DNA of 32,700 bases from the NCBI GenBank assembly GCA_947461175.1, contig CANHIY010000019.1, forward strand, positions 1 through 32,700, given 5' to 3'. This document shows positions 32,064-32,700 of this stretch, one piece after another. The translations under genes and the position numbers were made by a program. The notes under the pieces are model-generated. The model did no database searches and had not been told where the DNA came from. It was given only the letters and a program-made list of their open reading frames with translations. The stretch comes from Bacteriovoracaceae bacterium (lineage in GTDB: Bacteria; Bdellovibrionota; Bacteriovoracia; Bacteriovoracales; Bacteriovoracaceae). Within the stretch, counting starts at the first letter, position 1; every line of letters starts with the position of its first letter.

Positions 32064-32700
32064 TTTTTTCTCCTGGATACTGTTGTAGGGGAGCCCTGTT
32101 CCTGGGGCATGGTGATAATTTCATCAATCACCACGTGGCGGGGACTCTCCAGCATAAAGACCATCATACGGGCAATGTCAAAAGCTGTGAGTGGAGTCAT
32201 GCCTTCATAAACTTTTTGGGAGGCCTCTTCATCCCCCTTAAACCTCACACGGCTAAATTCTGTTTCCACCATGCCGGGAGAAATTTGCATGACCCGGATG
32301 TTTTCTCCGCAAGTCTCTTCCCGTAAAACCCGGGTAAAGGCCTTCACCGCATGTTTTGTAGCACAATACACCGCCCCCCCTGGGTAGGTGTAGTGCCCGG
32401 CCACTGAACACAGGTTGATGATGTCCCCGGCCCCCCTTTGTCTCATCCAGGGGAGGATCAGGTGGATGAGTTTAAAATTGGCCACCATATTGGTGGAGAT
32501 CATCTGTTCCCAGTCATCAGTATCACTGTGGATCACTTTCTCTCTTCCAAGGGCAAGACCAGCGTTGTTAATAAGGATGTCCAGATTTTTTTCCGTCACT
32601 TCTTCTAGAACTTCTCTAAGATCAGGATCCTTCACATCTTTTGAAAGGATGTGGCACTGGGTCTGTGGATAGAGTCTTGAAATGTTATCTTTAACGAGGA
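32060..32700 (-). CDS. Short-chain dehydrogenase/reductase (5' partial)
   Basis: The frame continues open to the right edge beyond the first internal GTG (32635), reading ...CHILSKDVKDPDL, so the N-terminal NAD(P)-binding TGxxxGIG segment lies outside. Visible are the LDILINNAGLAL strand, the catalytic Ser in LCSVAGHYTYPGG, YCATKHA (Tyr-x-x-x-Lys) and the ISPGMVETEF loop. This is a classical SDR; the YdfG-like (3-hydroxy acid dehydrogenase) group is a reasonable guess. It is the first visible gene of the coupled SDR-pyrC-EEP set, overlapping pyrC by four bases. Confidence 0.88.
   Translation of the reverse strand, partial: LVKDNISRLYPQTQCHILSKDVKDPDLREVLEEVTEKNLDILINNAGLALGREKVIHSDTDDWEQMISTNMVANFKLIHLILPWMRQRGAGDIINLCSVAGHYTYPGGAVYCATKHAVKAFTRVLREETCGENIRVMQISPGMVETEFSRVRFKGDEEASQKVYEGMTPLTAFDIARMMVFMLESPRHVVIDEIITMPQEQGSPTTVSRRKK

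Noticed and set aside
1-32700. Search by eye for tRNA, rRNA, CRISPR, insertion sequences and prophage genes
   Set aside because: None seen; the repeats found are short coding or regulatory repeats, and no transposase or integrase motif appears in any frame.

Overview
The window looks like chromosomal DNA of a predatory delta-type bacterium, most likely Bdellovibrionota, class Bacteriovoracia (Bacteriovorax/Peredibacter-like). This is inferred from moderate-to-low GC, dense and frequently convergent genes, many secreted proteins and lipoproteins, He_PIG/DUF1566/FGE-type surface proteins, prepilin-like proteins with large C-terminal regions, and an Ala/Pro-repeat lipoprotein. No rRNA, tRNA, CRISPR array, IS element or prophage was recognised. 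No gene-free stretch exceeds about 250 bases.

Layout. 1-1850: 3' part of a large repeat-containing surface protein. 1961-3224 (-): CysQ-like phosphatase and a secreted DUF2141 protein. 3423-3818 (+) and 3897-4124 (-): small secreted protein and repeat lipoprotein, separated by a bidirectional terminator. 4266-7779: amidoligase cluster with an aspartoacylase-like hydrolase overlapping a RimK-type ATP-grasp ligase, divergent from a GNAT/C39-peptidase fusion. 7784-11555: three prepilin-like genes sharing a cysteine module. 11599-12765: FHA/membrane protein. 12819-14498 (-): secreted di-heme cytochrome c. 14499-14751: a non-coding interval with a perfect FNR-type box and a probable small RNA with its own terminator. 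14752-17742: pseudo-receiver-like protein, acidic/proline-rich protein, esterase and secreted unknown.

17920-23305: the complete 2-oxoglutarate dehydrogenase operon (sucA-sucB-lpd) behind a clear TATAAT promoter. 23370-25757: He_PIG/FGE lipoprotein, convergent with a LysM plus beta-barrel-like protein. 25844-28099 (-): RimK-associated zinc protease followed by gamma-glutamyltransferase. 28215-29750: MltD-like lytic transglycosylase with LysM repeats. 29731-32700 (-): an overlapping set of a short-chain dehydrogenase (truncated by the window end), dihydroorotase and a membrane-anchored endonuclease/exonuclease/phosphatase.

Two themes stand out. First, the window carries a full toolkit for making and breaking peptide or glutamyl amide bonds in two loci 18 kb apart: RimK-like ligase, GNAT/C39 peptidase, aspartoacylase-like hydrolase, DUF785 zinc protease and GGT. 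Second, the 14.5-14.7 kb interval looks like an oxygen-responsive control region: an FNR box lies between a di-heme cytochrome gene and a candidate two-hairpin sRNA with an unpaired anti-Shine-Dalgarno sequence.
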